64,000 nt of DNA from the NCBI RefSeq assembly GCF_047663525.1, contig NC_092605.1:6076001-6140000 (forward strand), read 5' to 3'. This DNA is from Anas platyrhynchos. Taxonomy: Eukaryota; Chordata; Aves; Anseriformes; Anatidae. Of this stretch, positions 46,916 through 59,900 are shown one piece after another; position 1 is the first letter of the stretch; each line of letters starts with the position of its first letter. The translations under genes and the position numbers were made by a program. The notes below the pieces were generated by a model. The model searched no databases and was not told the DNA's origin. It saw nothing but the letters and a program-made list of their open reading frames with translations.

Positions 46916-49900
46916 TCTTCTGCTCCACCACTCTTCTCTGATGCCGCCCGTGTGGCACCGACAGAGTAACCCCTAAAGCAGGTCCTGAACTGCCGGACCA
47001 AGCGTGTCCCTGGAACAGCAGCTGCTCAGGACCTGCTGGGTAAGCTGCTTAGTCAGCCCCATGGCAGGAGCGATGGGCTCCATCAAAGAGCAGAGCAGAT
47101 GGTCGTTCCCTGTAGCGGTTCCCCTCCAGACATCTGATTTCAGTCCCTGGCTGCATGCGAACCGAATTCCCTCTTGCCAATCAGACCTTCTGCCCTCTCC
47201 CTGCCTGCTGTCAGTTAACTCCCCCCGTGTGTTTGGGGCTGGTTATTTATCCCACTGGGTTTGGAGTGTTTCCCTTCAGGGTTTGTCCTGCGTGTTCCAG
47301 CTAGTTTTGGAATCCAGTTTCACATTCAACTCATAAGCTATTCAGAGCAGTTGATTCCACTAATTAGTTCCCTTAATTTCCCAACATTTGCCCTTTTTGA
47401 GATGACTATGTTTTGGTGTGTGACTACAGACCGTGCTGAAGATTCAGCCCTAATGAGGTGCCTGTAAAAGCTCCTGTTTCTTAACCAGTCTTCAGAGGCT
47501 TTGGCTGACTCACAACTTGGTGCTTTAGAGACAGAAAAAGAACCGCACTTCCCTTTGTGTGTGAGAGACACTCTGTATCACCTTAACACTTCTCAGTATT
47601 AACTGGGGTTTTCATTCTACAACAGCTGAGATGTAAAGAGCCTAAAGTTCACATTTCAAAAGGTACTGCGCGCAGTAAAGATTTAGTTAAGTCTTTAAAG
47701 TAAAGTCTAAAGCTCCCTAACCCCACTAGGATCGCTGCAGCAGTTTAACTTTGCTTACCGGAAAACAAGGTGTCTGCACCAGGCTGCTTGCTTTGAATTC
47801 TGTCTGGGTCCTGCAGACAGCAAAGCCCATCCGCACTGCTGAGCACCCTGACTGCAGCCAAGGCAAGTAGCAAAGGCCTAGCTCGGGCTGCTGGTACGAG
47901 GCTGACACAAGAAGAGAGGAGCCCTGTCCACAAGACACTTGAAGAATGCAAAGCGTTTAAAATCCTGGCCTTACTGCCACGTAGGGCACTGAAAGGGGGA
48001 GTTGAACTTTAGTAGTTGCCTACGTAGCCACCCACTCATTTTCCCCGCTCCCTTGAGAAGCGCTCTGGGACCCTGCATGTGGACGTGTCCTCACCTTACC
48101 TGCGTCCTCAGCTGCAGAAGGCAGCGGCACTGCCCACTTCCCAAGTCAGTCTGCAAGTGATGCAACCACAGCACTAAGGCCACGTCCATCTGAGACAGAT
48201 GGAAGCTGTCTTCTGCTGACAAACTGGTGCATGTTCAAACCCTGTAGAAAGAGATGAAGTGGCAGAGCAAAGTAAATTTCTCTCCTTCCCTCTCCTCTCT
48301 TCCAAGGAGAGCAGAGATATCCCTTTCCCAAGGCATGTCTGCCTGGAATGCCCCCTGCTCTGCTGGGCACCTACTGACCTGGGCAGCGTTACAGGACTTG
48401 GGGTTTTCTGAAAGAGTAACCTCCTTGTGAACAGGCTTATGGCTTTGGGAGGCACAAAGTAGTCTTGTCTTCCAGGTGTCCAAGCCTTCTGTTCACTTCT
48501 GTTTATTCCTTCACTAGCATTTATTTTTGGCCTTGAAAGAAAAACACAACTCCACATTAAAGGGATGGTGTCCAATTAAAACCCACAGGCAGCACCACCC
48601 CTTTGCTCCCCCTTTGCAGCAGAAGGCAGCAGAAGAGCGCAAAGAAAGGAAAAAAAAGGCAGGGTTGGAGGAAACCTATCACTTGTTGTACATAAAACTG
48701 TTTTTACTTTCTAGTGAAAAGGCAGCAGAGCATCCTCGGAAGCACACTGGTCAAACAGGCCAGATCCTGCATGCCTGAGGCTTGTTTGTGTACATAATTA
48801 CAGGCCCAAGGGCACATTTCCATTTGTCCTGGAAAGCCTTTCTAGCTGCTATTATAAATGGAGCTCAGGAGAGCGAAACACAGCCTATCAGTGATATCAG
48901 ATCAGAAAGACACCAGTTCACTCTGCTGCCGCACTGACTCCACAGCCCTTTTGGCTACTGGAGAGCCAGAACATCAGAACAATTTTTACACTGTGTGAAC
49001 GAGCTTAGGAGGAGCTGCAGGTGATCCCTGCCTCCTGAGACCAGTGCCAGCTGCACACACACCTCTCCTGTTCAAGGCTAGAGTTAAGGCAAACAAAAGC
49101 ACTTTGGCCACCAGTGGAGAACACTCACCTGTTTGACTTTGCAGAGGAGAAGTATTCACAGAGCCAGTGCCAGCTTTGTGCCTGTCACCTCCCGGCAGAG
49201 ACTTGTGACTGTGTGTGGCCTGACGCAGCTGCAGAAGGGCTGTCTATGGGCTCACAAAGCTGATGTCCAAGGCACAAAGTTCAAGGTCAAGGTCCTGTAT
49301 CAGCTGTGTGTGTGGTCAAGACCTGCATTCCTTTTGGGAGAGGCAGAGGAGGCGCGCAGACTGCCTCATGAGCTCTTTGGACTGTATCTGCAAGAGGAAA
49401 TAAGCTCACTTTGGCAATGTCTGTTTTGGACCACCCAGCAGCACCCAACCTCAGGTAGCTGCGCTTCCTCCCCGTAGCACAGTGACTGAGCTGGGCACCT
49501 GGAAACAGACATTAATGCAGTCTGCTCTCAGGACCTATGTGACAGTGACCACAACCCTGTCTGTTTTCACTGAAATCAATGGGACTCTGCCCACAGGCCT
49601 GACTCATCTCTCTCTTATATCAATACCTTATCTTTTAAGTCTGTTGGCTTCTATGAAATTGCAGCTTGTCAGGCTCTGGATGTCTGTAAGGGCATGGCTG
49701 GGTCAAAAGATATGGAGGTAGCAATCCTTGGACATGGTAGAGAATGAAACCTCTGGGAAGACTGAGTCTGTCTCGTGCTTAGCAAGTTAGCAGAATATTA
49801 ATGACGTATCACTCTGAGTAAGTGCTTCTGGATGCTTGGCTGACTTTGGCAAGGGGCACTTTGAGAAGGATAAAACTACATTTTCATTGCTGAGAGTCTT

Positions 49901-51070
49901 CCTCCAGTAGTAAGATGTGTCCCCTGGGATGCTGGTAACATATCGGTGTTGTCTTCAGAGAGTACGTAGGGGCTGGAGTCTTACACTGCTAAACTATAAA
50001 CAAATGCTTACCGCCAAGTATCACGTTAGTCCAGACAAAGGATTTACATACACAGAGATGGCCACAGGTGGGCTGTCCTCCAATTAGCCCATGAATCTAG
50101 AAAAAAATTTGTTTTTGTATTCTTTCCTTTGTGTATAAAACATAATTAAAATAATTACAAAAACAGATGCATTGTATCAGTAACTGACACATTAAGAAAT
50201 TTGTCACGGTTATTCAGGATATTCAGGAACTCACAGCCTCCTTGCAATATCAATAATGATTATTTATAGCCTACTATGCAAGGAATGTAGTCCAGAAAAA
50301 CTGACTGATTATAAGGTAATACAGTCACCTCAAGGGAGAAATCTAGTGCAAGGTGCTGGCAGCCACGGTATCACACCGTTTTCTTGTCTTGTATTATAAA
50401 CTTTATTGTAAGTAGTGGTGTTCTTGTATTTTGAACAGAATGTTTCAGTTCCTCTGCAAGAAATACCAGTTGTACCATTGAATTTACCCCTGATTTATAC
50501 TAAAGATCAGAGGCAGATCCATGCTACTGCTTTATCTATAAATCCCTTAGCAGCCTATTCACAAGGATGTGCAGCTTCATAAAAGAATGAGTTGAGAGAA
50601 TGAGCTGGGTGGCAAACTGCCTATCAGTTCTGAAGGTATTACCATAGCATCTGCAGAAGCTACATGCAGTACTAACACAAGGTACAAGGAAGTCTCAGCC
50701 CTTGAAAAGAGCTAACAAAGAATATTCACGGAAAGTGAGAGGTAGAAGAGCTCCATGGAAAAGAGAAGTGGCTGTACCATGTCACATTGCAGGAAACTGA
50801 GTGGCAGGAGCAAGGCCCTTGTCTCTCAGCACCCTCCAGCTTCAGGCTGCCTTTTGGTCCTTTCTATTTCTGCATGCAGACCTCACCATCTTTAACTAGA
50901 AGCTCAATCCAGAAAATCTTTTTTTTTTTTCTTATTAGTCAAGAGAACCAGCTTTCTGCTAGTTGTGAAAACAAATTCTTTCCTGTGATTAATACCTGTC
51001 TCCTGTGTTAAAGACATCAATGTCTACATGGATCAGATCCTCATAAAGCTAAGCTCTCTTCTAATAAAAA
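46916..51070. other. Non-coding DNA, nothing recognisable
   Basis: Mixed-composition intergenic sequence. Short frames occur in all directions without coding character. No RNA gene or repeat family recognised. Confidence 0.45.
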
Positions 51071-51240
51071 CCTTTCCTTTCCTTTCCTTTCCTTTCCTTT
51101 CCTTTCCTTTCCTTTCCTTTCCTTTCCTTTCCTTTCCTTTCCTTTCCTTTCCTTTCCTTTCCTTTCCTTTCCTTTCCTTTCCTTTCCTTTCCTTTCCTTT
51201 CCTTTCCTTTCCTTTCCTTTCCTTTCCTTTCCTTTCCTTT
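51071..51240 (+). repeat. (CCTTT)34 pentanucleotide microsatellite
   Basis: 34 perfect copies of a TTTCC-type pentamer, 170 bases with no interruption. It is a pure pyrimidine strand opposite a pure purine (GGAAA) strand, able to form triplex DNA. Perfect, uninterrupted arrays like this are usually length-polymorphic. The apparent open frames through it on both strands are the repeat itself. Confidence 0.97.
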
Positions 51241-52136
51241 CTCCTTTTTACAGAGCCATTTTTGTGGTAGATACCAGCCTTTAGCCATTCCACATTTCCT
51301 GGTTAACTGGAGCCAATCACACACTGTTTGGTACTGAACCTGAGTCTCTAATTTATACACAACGAAGGCATTGTAATGATAACGTAATGGAGAACAGTCC
51401 ATTAGCAAAAATCAGTTATCTAGCATGGAAAAATTATTTTCTTTTCATGTTTCCATCAATATTAAGATCCATTAATCATATTTAAAAAAAGAAAAAAAAA
51501 TGTGCCAATGCCTTTAAACTTACACACTAGTTCTAAGAATATCTGCATGGGATACCTGGGCCAGCCCTGTTTTCCCTTACAGTGAGGAAATGTCTCCAAT
51601 ATGCTGAGAAGAACTGGATTTTTACCACCACAGATGAGTTCACAACTGGTTCAACTCCACTAATATTTTCTTTATAAAGTCAGAATATAGCAGTCTGGTT
51701 TTAACAAAAAAGAAATCAAGACTAAATGCAATGTATTTTGAAGGAGGGAATATTCCTAGCAGCAGCTGGAAGGGAAGTGGAATTCATAAATGTCTCTTTC
51801 ATCTTTATCAGGTTACTATTCCGTGCAGTTACATTTATTAATAACAACATCCCTTAAACCACATTGTGAAAATCCATTAGCAAGAAATGCTTTAAAATGT
51901 ACAACAGGCTGTAACAGATGATTTATCGAGGGCTGAAACAATTAAATACTATAAGCAGAGTGGGCATTTTTATGGGCTGTTGAGCTTGCCAGAATATCGT
52001 TACGACATATTCAGAAGAGGACTGTTTGTGTTGTGCAACTCAAACTTTTTCTTGAATTCAATAATCTACATTTCCAAGCGGTAATGCAAACTAAGAGCAT
52101 TCTCTGACTTTTTCTTCATCACACTTCCATACATAC

Positions 52137-52290
52137 CTGCCCCCGGAAATGCTGATGGCCACTTCACAGTTGCCCTCTGTGGCATTTGCTACAATGGGAG
52201 GTCCCTGAGTGCTGCTGTCTGCATCAGGTACAGGGAGAGCGCCCCTGGGAGAGCGATCACTGCTTGCAGGGGAAATGCCCTCTGACTGCT
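52137..52290 (-). other. Exon-like minus-strand segment, unrecognised
   Basis: On the minus strand an acceptor (TTTGTTACAG) and a good donor (GGGGGCAG then GTATGT) bound 154 nt that are open in one frame and rich in Ser, Pro and Gly. The peptide is not recognised, and no partner exons were found nearby. Confidence 0.2.
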
Positions 52291-55200
52291 CTGTAACAAA
52301 CCCTAACAAGAAGAACCCTTTAAGAGGTTGTTTAACTATCCCCATGAGAGTCAAACTTAGCAGGACTGACCTGGAGGCAATCACCGTATCGTTCTTTTTT
52401 TCCAACACATCCTGCGTTTGCCCTGGAAGTTGACGTGTTCCCCTCCCATTTCCTTACTCGGGTTTTTAAAACCCACTGTTTAAGTGTCAGCCGCCAGCAA
52501 GTAATCGCTGTGAAAGTGCCAGATAGTGAGACCAAATTCAGATGAGGGATTTTGTCATTATCTTCATGGAAAAAACTGACAGCCTTGACTACTGTGCATA
52601 TCCTGCAACACTAAGGGTTCATGCAGGTCCCAGGGGGGTCGTTACAGACTGCGCTGTCCTTCTCTCGGTCGCTTCCAGTTTGCAGCAGAGAACAATAATG
52701 GCACAGACAGCTCAGCACTGCTGCCGCACTCGTTCCCCAGCCGTGACTATCAGTCACAGCCTCCCGCTGTATCAGGGCAAAGATGTTTTTGAAGACATTT
52801 GCTTTGTTGCTGAGCAAGGCAAAGCCTCAGTTTGGGGTTACAAGGAGAGGCAAGGGGAAGGGGTAGGAGATGTGACTGCAGTCAGGGAGCAAGTGAAACA
52901 GCGGTTCTGGGGGCTCGGTGCCACTGAGTGGGCTGCATGTGAAGTGGCTTTGGGCTGTATTAGGTTTTCACTTACTTCCTGGCAGATCCACGTGTGCTTG
53001 TTCTCCTTCCAGATTTGATCATTCCCTAATTCTGAAAAAGATGCCTGAGGCAGGGGCCATGCAGTATCTGAGGCAGATATGCAGACTGCAGCCCAAATGC
53101 AGCCCAGTTCCCTCCAGAGTGAAAAACCCCTTCTCACCTTTAAGCTGGGCCTTTCACTCACCCCAGCAGAACAGGCAGACGGGTAACACAGATGAGCTGC
53201 GCTCTGGGTTCATTTGTCCCCACAGCGTATTCCATGCAGGAGGGCGAAGGGGTGGCAGAACAAATTAGCGGCAGAATGTATCTGCTGTAATTGCGCACGA
53301 GCCAACTTGTTAGATTGATTAGTTTCTGTCCCAGCTGAAATTGTAGCTCCACAATTGCTTTTGACTGAACACAACTAGAAAATGCGTAATTACATGGGCC
53401 AACGCACAGAGAGCTGCAGCTACAGGTGCCTGCTGCTTTGCTGCTGAAGTGCAGCGCACGGGGGGAGAAGGGGAACTTGGAAACAAAGCAAACATTCGCA
53501 CCTCACCACATCCTCACTGAGGAGTTCACAGCTTTCAGGCTTGGGCAGCATGAAAGGCTAAAATTCCTCAATGACAGATTGTGTGGCATGAAACATTGCA
53601 CGCAGCGTGTCAGTGCTGGAGATGGTGGGTTCAGCCCATCCAGCCAGATGAAAGCGGTCCAGGCTAACGCTGGTGAGACAATACTTGGCATCTCGCAGAA
53701 TAATCATTCTTGGCTGTATTATTTCCCTCCTGGTTCGTTTTCTGTTTTCTCTGTTGTTGACCTCCAGTGATGGAGGAAAGGGGCTGGACGTGGACGGTGC
53801 TCTGAGCAGGAGAGGGGCCTGTAGGAACGGGAACAGCTGTGGGGCTGGGAGGGAAATGGAGACAGGGCAATGAAACAGATACGCTTCCCCTGTGGGAGGA
53901 TGGGCTGAGCCAGTCTGAGCAAAAAAAAAGAAAAGGGTAAAATGAAAGGGAGGAAACCAGAGAAGAGAAGATGGAACAAGGGAGATCACAGAGAACAACA
54001 GGAAGCAGCGCTAAGAGGACAGACATGAAGGCTAGGTCTTGTAGGGGAAAAGCAAACAGAAAGAATAATAATAATAAAAATACATTTTGCAAAAGACAGA
54101 GAATTTAAAAAAAAAAGTCTAAAAAGCCTATAAAAGTGCCAGCTACCCAGCTGCTGTAAGTGAAACTCCAGTACACTTACGTCAACACCACACCACTGAT
54201 CAGCACCAGGGGAGGAGGTTTGGGGTTGTTTTTTTAATTTCATGGAAAGGCTTTCAGCGATGCAGAACGTGAACTCCAGCCTCCACTGATGGTAAAGGAT
54301 TTAGAGGTGCTTATGGCCTCACAAAAACAAGACCCAACTTGATAAAGCCCATGAGACGAGCTGCTACATCACAGCCCGCAAACAGCCAGCCTCTCTCTGC
54401 CTCAGACTTCCACCCCGAGACCAACAAGTCTGGCGCATGCGGGGAGCTGGAGGGGGCACGTGGGGGCACGCGGCCACTTCTGCACCCGCGGCAGGGCTGC
54501 TGCCCCGGCTCTGCCTCCTCCACACCGCAGCAGCCATCGCTTCCCGTGCCCTGAGGAGCAGTGAGGGCCTCGACTTCCACAGCCAGGCTGGAAGAGGCAT
54601 CCGCTTTGCTGGTTGAAGTGAAACATGTGGCTTATTGGCATGGCTTGTTTAGTTTGGCTCCTAGTGCTCACTTGGTGTTATTAGAGAAAGCAATAAAAAT
54701 GCATTAAATACTAGGAACTACATTAAAACAACATGGAGCGTGCAACACAACCCAAGACAAGCAAGGGGGCTGAGTATGGAGCCTGCCCTTCCCTCCAGTC
54801 ATCCTCTTCTGTGTGAATATCGTGGAGACAGCATTACAGCGAAGTTTGGAGACCTGGAGCTGGTGACATGATGCCTGCAGCACCACAGAAGATTTCATCC
54901 TGTGGCTTCTAGAAAGACTTTGAAATACTGCAGTCAGCTCCTACGCATCCCTGCTGAGCTCCTTCCAGACTAAATCCATAAAGTTGCCATGTTTTTGCCA
55001 AGACTTAATTTTCTTTTGATCGCATAGCAAGGGGTATATCCCCCCGCCATAGGGAGGGACTGTGAGATGTCAGAAATGAGACGTCTGTCACCTGCCTGGG
55101 CCGGTGCTCGCTGCTCTGTCCCAGCTTCTGTAGCTCCACCTGACTTCTTGGTTCCTTCTCTGGCCTTGAGAACAGACTCCAAGGGCTCTGGGATTGCTAA

Positions 55201-56344
55201 TTTGCCCATTTTGTTAACTGATTTTAGCCGCAGCTGGATCCTCACATTTCTTCTGTACCATGAAAACCACAACTGCATGTTATGCCTGGGCAAGTGGCGA
55301 GGTGATTATTGTAAAGCCTAGATTTCCTAAGGAAACAAAGCTTTACATGGAGTGCCGTGTGAGCCCAGTGTGTGTATAAAAGTGGCTCTTGAGCACGTCA
55401 GACAATTTCAAGGAGACAGAGAGAAGGATTTCTCAAAGCCCTGAAGTTCCCAGACAGGCTCTGGAGATGACGGATGGAGGACACAGACACCATTAGTATC
55501 CCCTGTGGAGAAGGCAGCAGCGCTGCTCCCTCTGCAGCAGACAGCAGAGACGCCACAAGGGTAAACGCTGCTCATTAGACCCTCTGATCATGAAATTACT
55601 CGTTCATAATCCTTTTCTCTGATCACCTTCTCTTGCACTCGCTCCCCCTTTCTGCCTGGAGCTGCAAGCTGTACAAGTTACGCTCACCGCCTTCCTCCTG
55701 CAGCTGCCCATCGTCCCTGGGGCCGACCCCCTGGCGGTGGGGGTACCTGTGTCCCACTGCAAAACAGGCAACAGAGAGAAGAGCGAGGGGATCAGCACGC
55801 AACGAGAGGAGCTGCAGCGGGGTGACAGCTGTCCCCCAGCCCATCCATTGTTCCTGTGCACAGCAGCAGCTTTAAGAAAGTGGTGTAAATTACAGGAACT
55901 GGATCACTGGCTTGAACAATGTCAGCACGTCCCTTTGAGGGCATTCACCCCCCACACCATGAAGCGACAAGTTATTATTTAACTGCAGACCTCACACAGA
56001 GGAATGCATTTCTGTATTCATGACCTCTAACAAGTATAGCAATTGTTTACTATACTCTGAGTGATCCAGAAGGAGCTATAATGTGATAATTATAGAGAAA
56101 CCTTCCTAAAAATATATTTCTGATGCATCAGCAAAAACTCAGCAGGCCCCTCCAGCTGGCACTGAACGTACGAGTTAAGCCCAATTTGAGAATCAGATCG
56201 TGCACTACATTTTGTGCAGCTGTGCAAAGGCTGCAGCGAGGCGCTCTGGAGCAGAGGCCTTGCAATGACAGAGGGAAGGGCCAGAAGCAGCAGAGAAGCA
56301 GACGGGGCCAGAACCACTGGTTCTTTTCTCCATTGGTAATGACA

Positions 56345-56400
56345 TTGGAAAACCTCAAGCCCATCTTCAAGATGGACAAACTGAGGGTCTGAAAATCAGA
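56345..56400 (-). mobile_element. Possible MIR-like SINE trace (antisense)
   Basis: CCCATCTTCAAGATGGACAA followed by ACTGAGGGTC resembles the antisense of the MIR 3' half (CCCATTTTACAGATGAGGAA, ACTGAGGC). Short and diverged. Confidence 0.25.
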
Positions 56401-56844
56401 ATGCCAGCATTTTCTGATCTGCTCACTGACCCGTTGGTGTCTGGTTGCAGAGGTCCAGTCTGAGGCCAGGCTGTGCCTGCTTCCCCAGACCTACCAAGCC
56501 GTTACATTTTTCACCAAGCAGTATGATTCATTGGTAAGATTTTTTTTTCCTACACACTACATTCACACAGCCTCTCTTTACTCATTGTTACCAGTCCCTA
56601 GCTCATGCTCTTTGAAGAAAGATCTACAAAGGCTTCAGCTGCTACTACCTTGTAGCAGAGCCACCAAAAAGCCAACCTTCTGCTGCCCTTCAGAGCTCCA
56701 GGGGTGACCTAACCCCACTCCCGTGGCTGCAGCTAATCAGATTGTGACGGGGGAAGCCAGGGCACATGTGTTTGTTCTCTTCGTCCAGCACTGTTGCAGT
56801 CCAGCACTACTCTTCAGCGGCTCTGGGGTACCTCAGTAGCACCT

Positions 56845-56925
56845 ACACGCTTCTGTGCCTCTGTCTCCTCACCTGCAAATGGGCCAGGATGACAAACCCT
56901 CAACCTAGGGCTGTTCAGGTTTGGA
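56845..56925 (+). mobile_element. MIR-type SINE remnant
   Basis: TTCTGTGCCTCTGTCTCCTC, ACCTGCAAATGGG and, after a gap, CCTAGGGCTGTT match in order the MIR 3' half (CTGTGCCTCAGTTTCCTC, ATCTGTAAAATGGG, CATAGGGTTGTT). This old SINE family predates amniote divergence and survives as rare copies in birds. The 5' tRNA-like head is not recognisable. Confidence 0.5.
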
Positions 56926-56929
56926 AACA

Positions 56930-59900
56930 CACTTGGCATCTTGAAAGAAGGCTTCTGTGGAAGTGCAAACAGTAATTTATTGCTTCAATTAAAAAAGTGT
57001 GTGTTTTACAATCCACAGCCTGTTTGTACTTCTACTTCTTATAGATATCTCTCTGAAAAGAACTCGGCTCTGGTAGCTCCTGGATTTGGCACAGCTTGTC
57101 AAATAAGCAGGCTCACCAACCTTTCCACGACACACAGTGCTTCTGTGTAACTTTGCAAGCTGTGTTTGACTTGCCTGAACTTGAACAGTCACCACTGATT
57201 GATTGGCTTCTAAAAATATCCACCCGCCATGGTTTGAAGTCCAGAGAGCTCCTGTTGATTTAGATGGAGACCTTCTTGCTGGTGGGAGGCTCAGACAGAC
57301 ACCTGACACCCGGCGCTGCTCTCGACTCCACTTGCAGCCTCCTGTGTGGGGAGGGTCCCGCGGGGAGCCCCTGACTGAGGCAGCCCCCACGCTCCACCAC
57401 GCTCAGCAGCTCTTGGTACCACCAAGCAGCCCTACGGATCCCTGCCCTTCCTGCAGCCCCAGTCCCAGACTGTGGCTATTGGTAATAAGTGGGATGAACT
57501 TGGGGTCTCTGCACGTATCCTGCAGAGTGCTGAGCTCAGGGGCTAAGCATCCGCTGTTCCCACTGGCTGAGGAGGTGCTGGAAGAGTCCTCACAGCCATG
57601 GTTTGTAACCGCTGCAAGAGGAACGCATCGCAGCACACCCTGGACAAGGCTGCAGACACGTGGTTAGCGCTACAGCAGCCACCAGGACAAAAGCCAGATT
57701 GCCAGCTCCATCAGAGGCAACGGAGGCCTTGCTGACTTACAGCCCTGTCACTTCTGGCCATAAAGCACACTGCCGTGGCTCCTGCAGCCCCTTACCTAGC
57801 CAGCTGGATAAGCTGCAGTCTCTAGCACAATGCCATGGAGAGCTCCATTACCGGGCACAGGGCTGGGGTTCTCCCTTAGTGACTGTGGTGTTTGCACCCC
57901 CAGTTACCTGCACTCAGATCACTGCAGCTGAAGCTTCAAAATTCGTTTTGGAAAGAGAAGGGGGTGCAGGGCTGGGACAAGCTGTGGTTTGGAGCATAGG
58001 AGCCCCAGCAGATTAAGATTTCCACAGAAGGAAGCTGCAGAAAAGCGGAGCACAGACACCTGCAGTCTGGAGCAAAGCAGCATCTGCTTATTCCAGTGGA
58101 GATGCACCAACAGCAGCGTGCCGGGCGCTGGTGAGGAATGCGGCAGCACCAGGTCTGCACAAGATGCAAAGCTGAGACAGCCTCTAAGCAAGGCGTCCCA
58201 GCACCGGCAGGTCTCAGGCCCCTCTGAGCACTTACCTGCTGACATCAAAGCTAACAAAAGACAAAGCAGAGCGCAGCCAAATATATACACTGGATGTTGC
58301 CATGCTACTGAATGCAGCTTAGCACGGCAGGGCTTTTTATAAATGATGTATTATAGCTGAGCTAAAACCTAAATAATAAAGCCTGCTTGTGGCTCTCTGG
58401 AAGATCACAGCTAGACAGTTGCCTACGGAATACCAGGCTAGTGGAAGAAATTATTGGTATTCTAGGAGCATATGGGACTGGAGATGAGCACTGCAGCCAG
58501 ACTGTGTTTTCGCAACATCACGTGCAATCCCTCCTGTATTGGGTTATGCAACAGGACCCTGGCCCTGCTGTCCCAATGCAAGGTTTGGCAGAACCAGGTT
58601 GCTCAGAGGCCCAGACCTCTCCTCCAGCATAAATGTATTCCACAACAGTTTGTATCATTCTGACAACCAACAATTTCCTTTCATTTATGTAATATTCTTC
58701 CTTTCATTGCACCTACAGAAAACAGTGCTCTCACTTCAGCTCTGCTACACCAAATGACCCACACTCCTGGTTATCCCTTGCAAGCATCACCCGTTGTTCC
58801 AGTCCTCTTCTGAGTTCTGCTTGGGACTTATCCTTCCCAAAGACAGATGATGGGAACTGACTGCGACTTTCCAGACAAAGGTTCAGCAGTTCCTTGTACG
58901 GTGGCAGGAGCACTTCCCCATCTTTACTGGAAATATCTTGCCTAATAAACCGTATGATCTCATTTGGCTTTTGTGTTTGGTTGTAAAAGGGGTATAAAGC
59001 AGGCTCTCCAATATTTCACTTCATTTTATTTTAGTGTTTGTTATCTGAAAAAAAGAGGGTAGTTAAACTGCCTTTTTAATTAAATTCCTTTAAATCTTTT
59101 AAAACAATAACGAAAAAAAGATAGCAAACAAAGTAAGACAGGAGAATTACCATGTGTATAACCAGAGGTATTTTTTTCCCGTAACACATTTATATATAAA
59201 TCTCTTTTTCAAAAACTTGCAAAATTTCTCAGTTGCTCAGTCTGTCTCCTGGGTAACATGACACCTCACAAGAGGAGCCTTGTGCCTCCGCTCTTTAGTG
59301 GGACATCAGTCTTGGGAACCCTATTGAAATTCTTGTCTAAATTAAACGTATTCCTAATTTCTTGAAGGTGAGAAGAGCTTGCAGTACTGCATCCTTCTCT
59401 CTTCGCTTGTCTTCATTGTCACACAGCTTATTAAAATAAAAGGCTATGAGCACCAACAGCTTCATTACAGCAGGGGGCTGAGCTATGGGCCCTTCAGGCA
59501 CACAGTCTCTTTCTATAGATCTGTAAAAAGCACCTAAGAATTTACATGAGCAAGGAGGTAGTAAATAGGCTTAGGTTTCCTGTAAAAGGGTTCAAACCTC
59601 CAGTGTCAAATGTTTTGAGCTCCATAAACATAAAAAAAAAAAGAATTGGAAAACACTGGCTTAGCTAAAATAACCTAGCAAAGGCTTTCCTTCCCCACGT
59701 CCTCTGCCATTGGCACAGCAGCTACAGAATGAGAGCTCACCACGTGTGCTGGATGTGGGTGAAAGTGTGTCTGTCTGAAGGCTCACATCCTGCAGTTTGA
59801 CTGAATCCACAGCAAGGGTTTTGACCATAAGGAAAGCAGTCGAGATGGCTCCTGATGACACCAATACATCAGAGCAGCGGGAGCACCAGCCCCACGAGGT

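Larger units (their letters stand above)
51245..56844. other. Non-coding DNA with weak exon-like candidates
   Basis: No supported gene. It contains AT-rich blocks (51440-52080), a short AAT repeat near 54066-54080, and minus-strand exon-like open segments at 52137-52290 and about 55090-55250. Confidence 0.45.

Noticed and set aside
51033..51408. Minus-strand frames with a repeated KERKG-type pattern
   Set aside because: Translation of the TTTCC microsatellite; pentamers read as a five-residue cycle in every frame.
57203..57667. 154-codon plus-strand frame
   Set aside because: No domain, no convincing splice sites and ordinary composition; treated as a chance frame.
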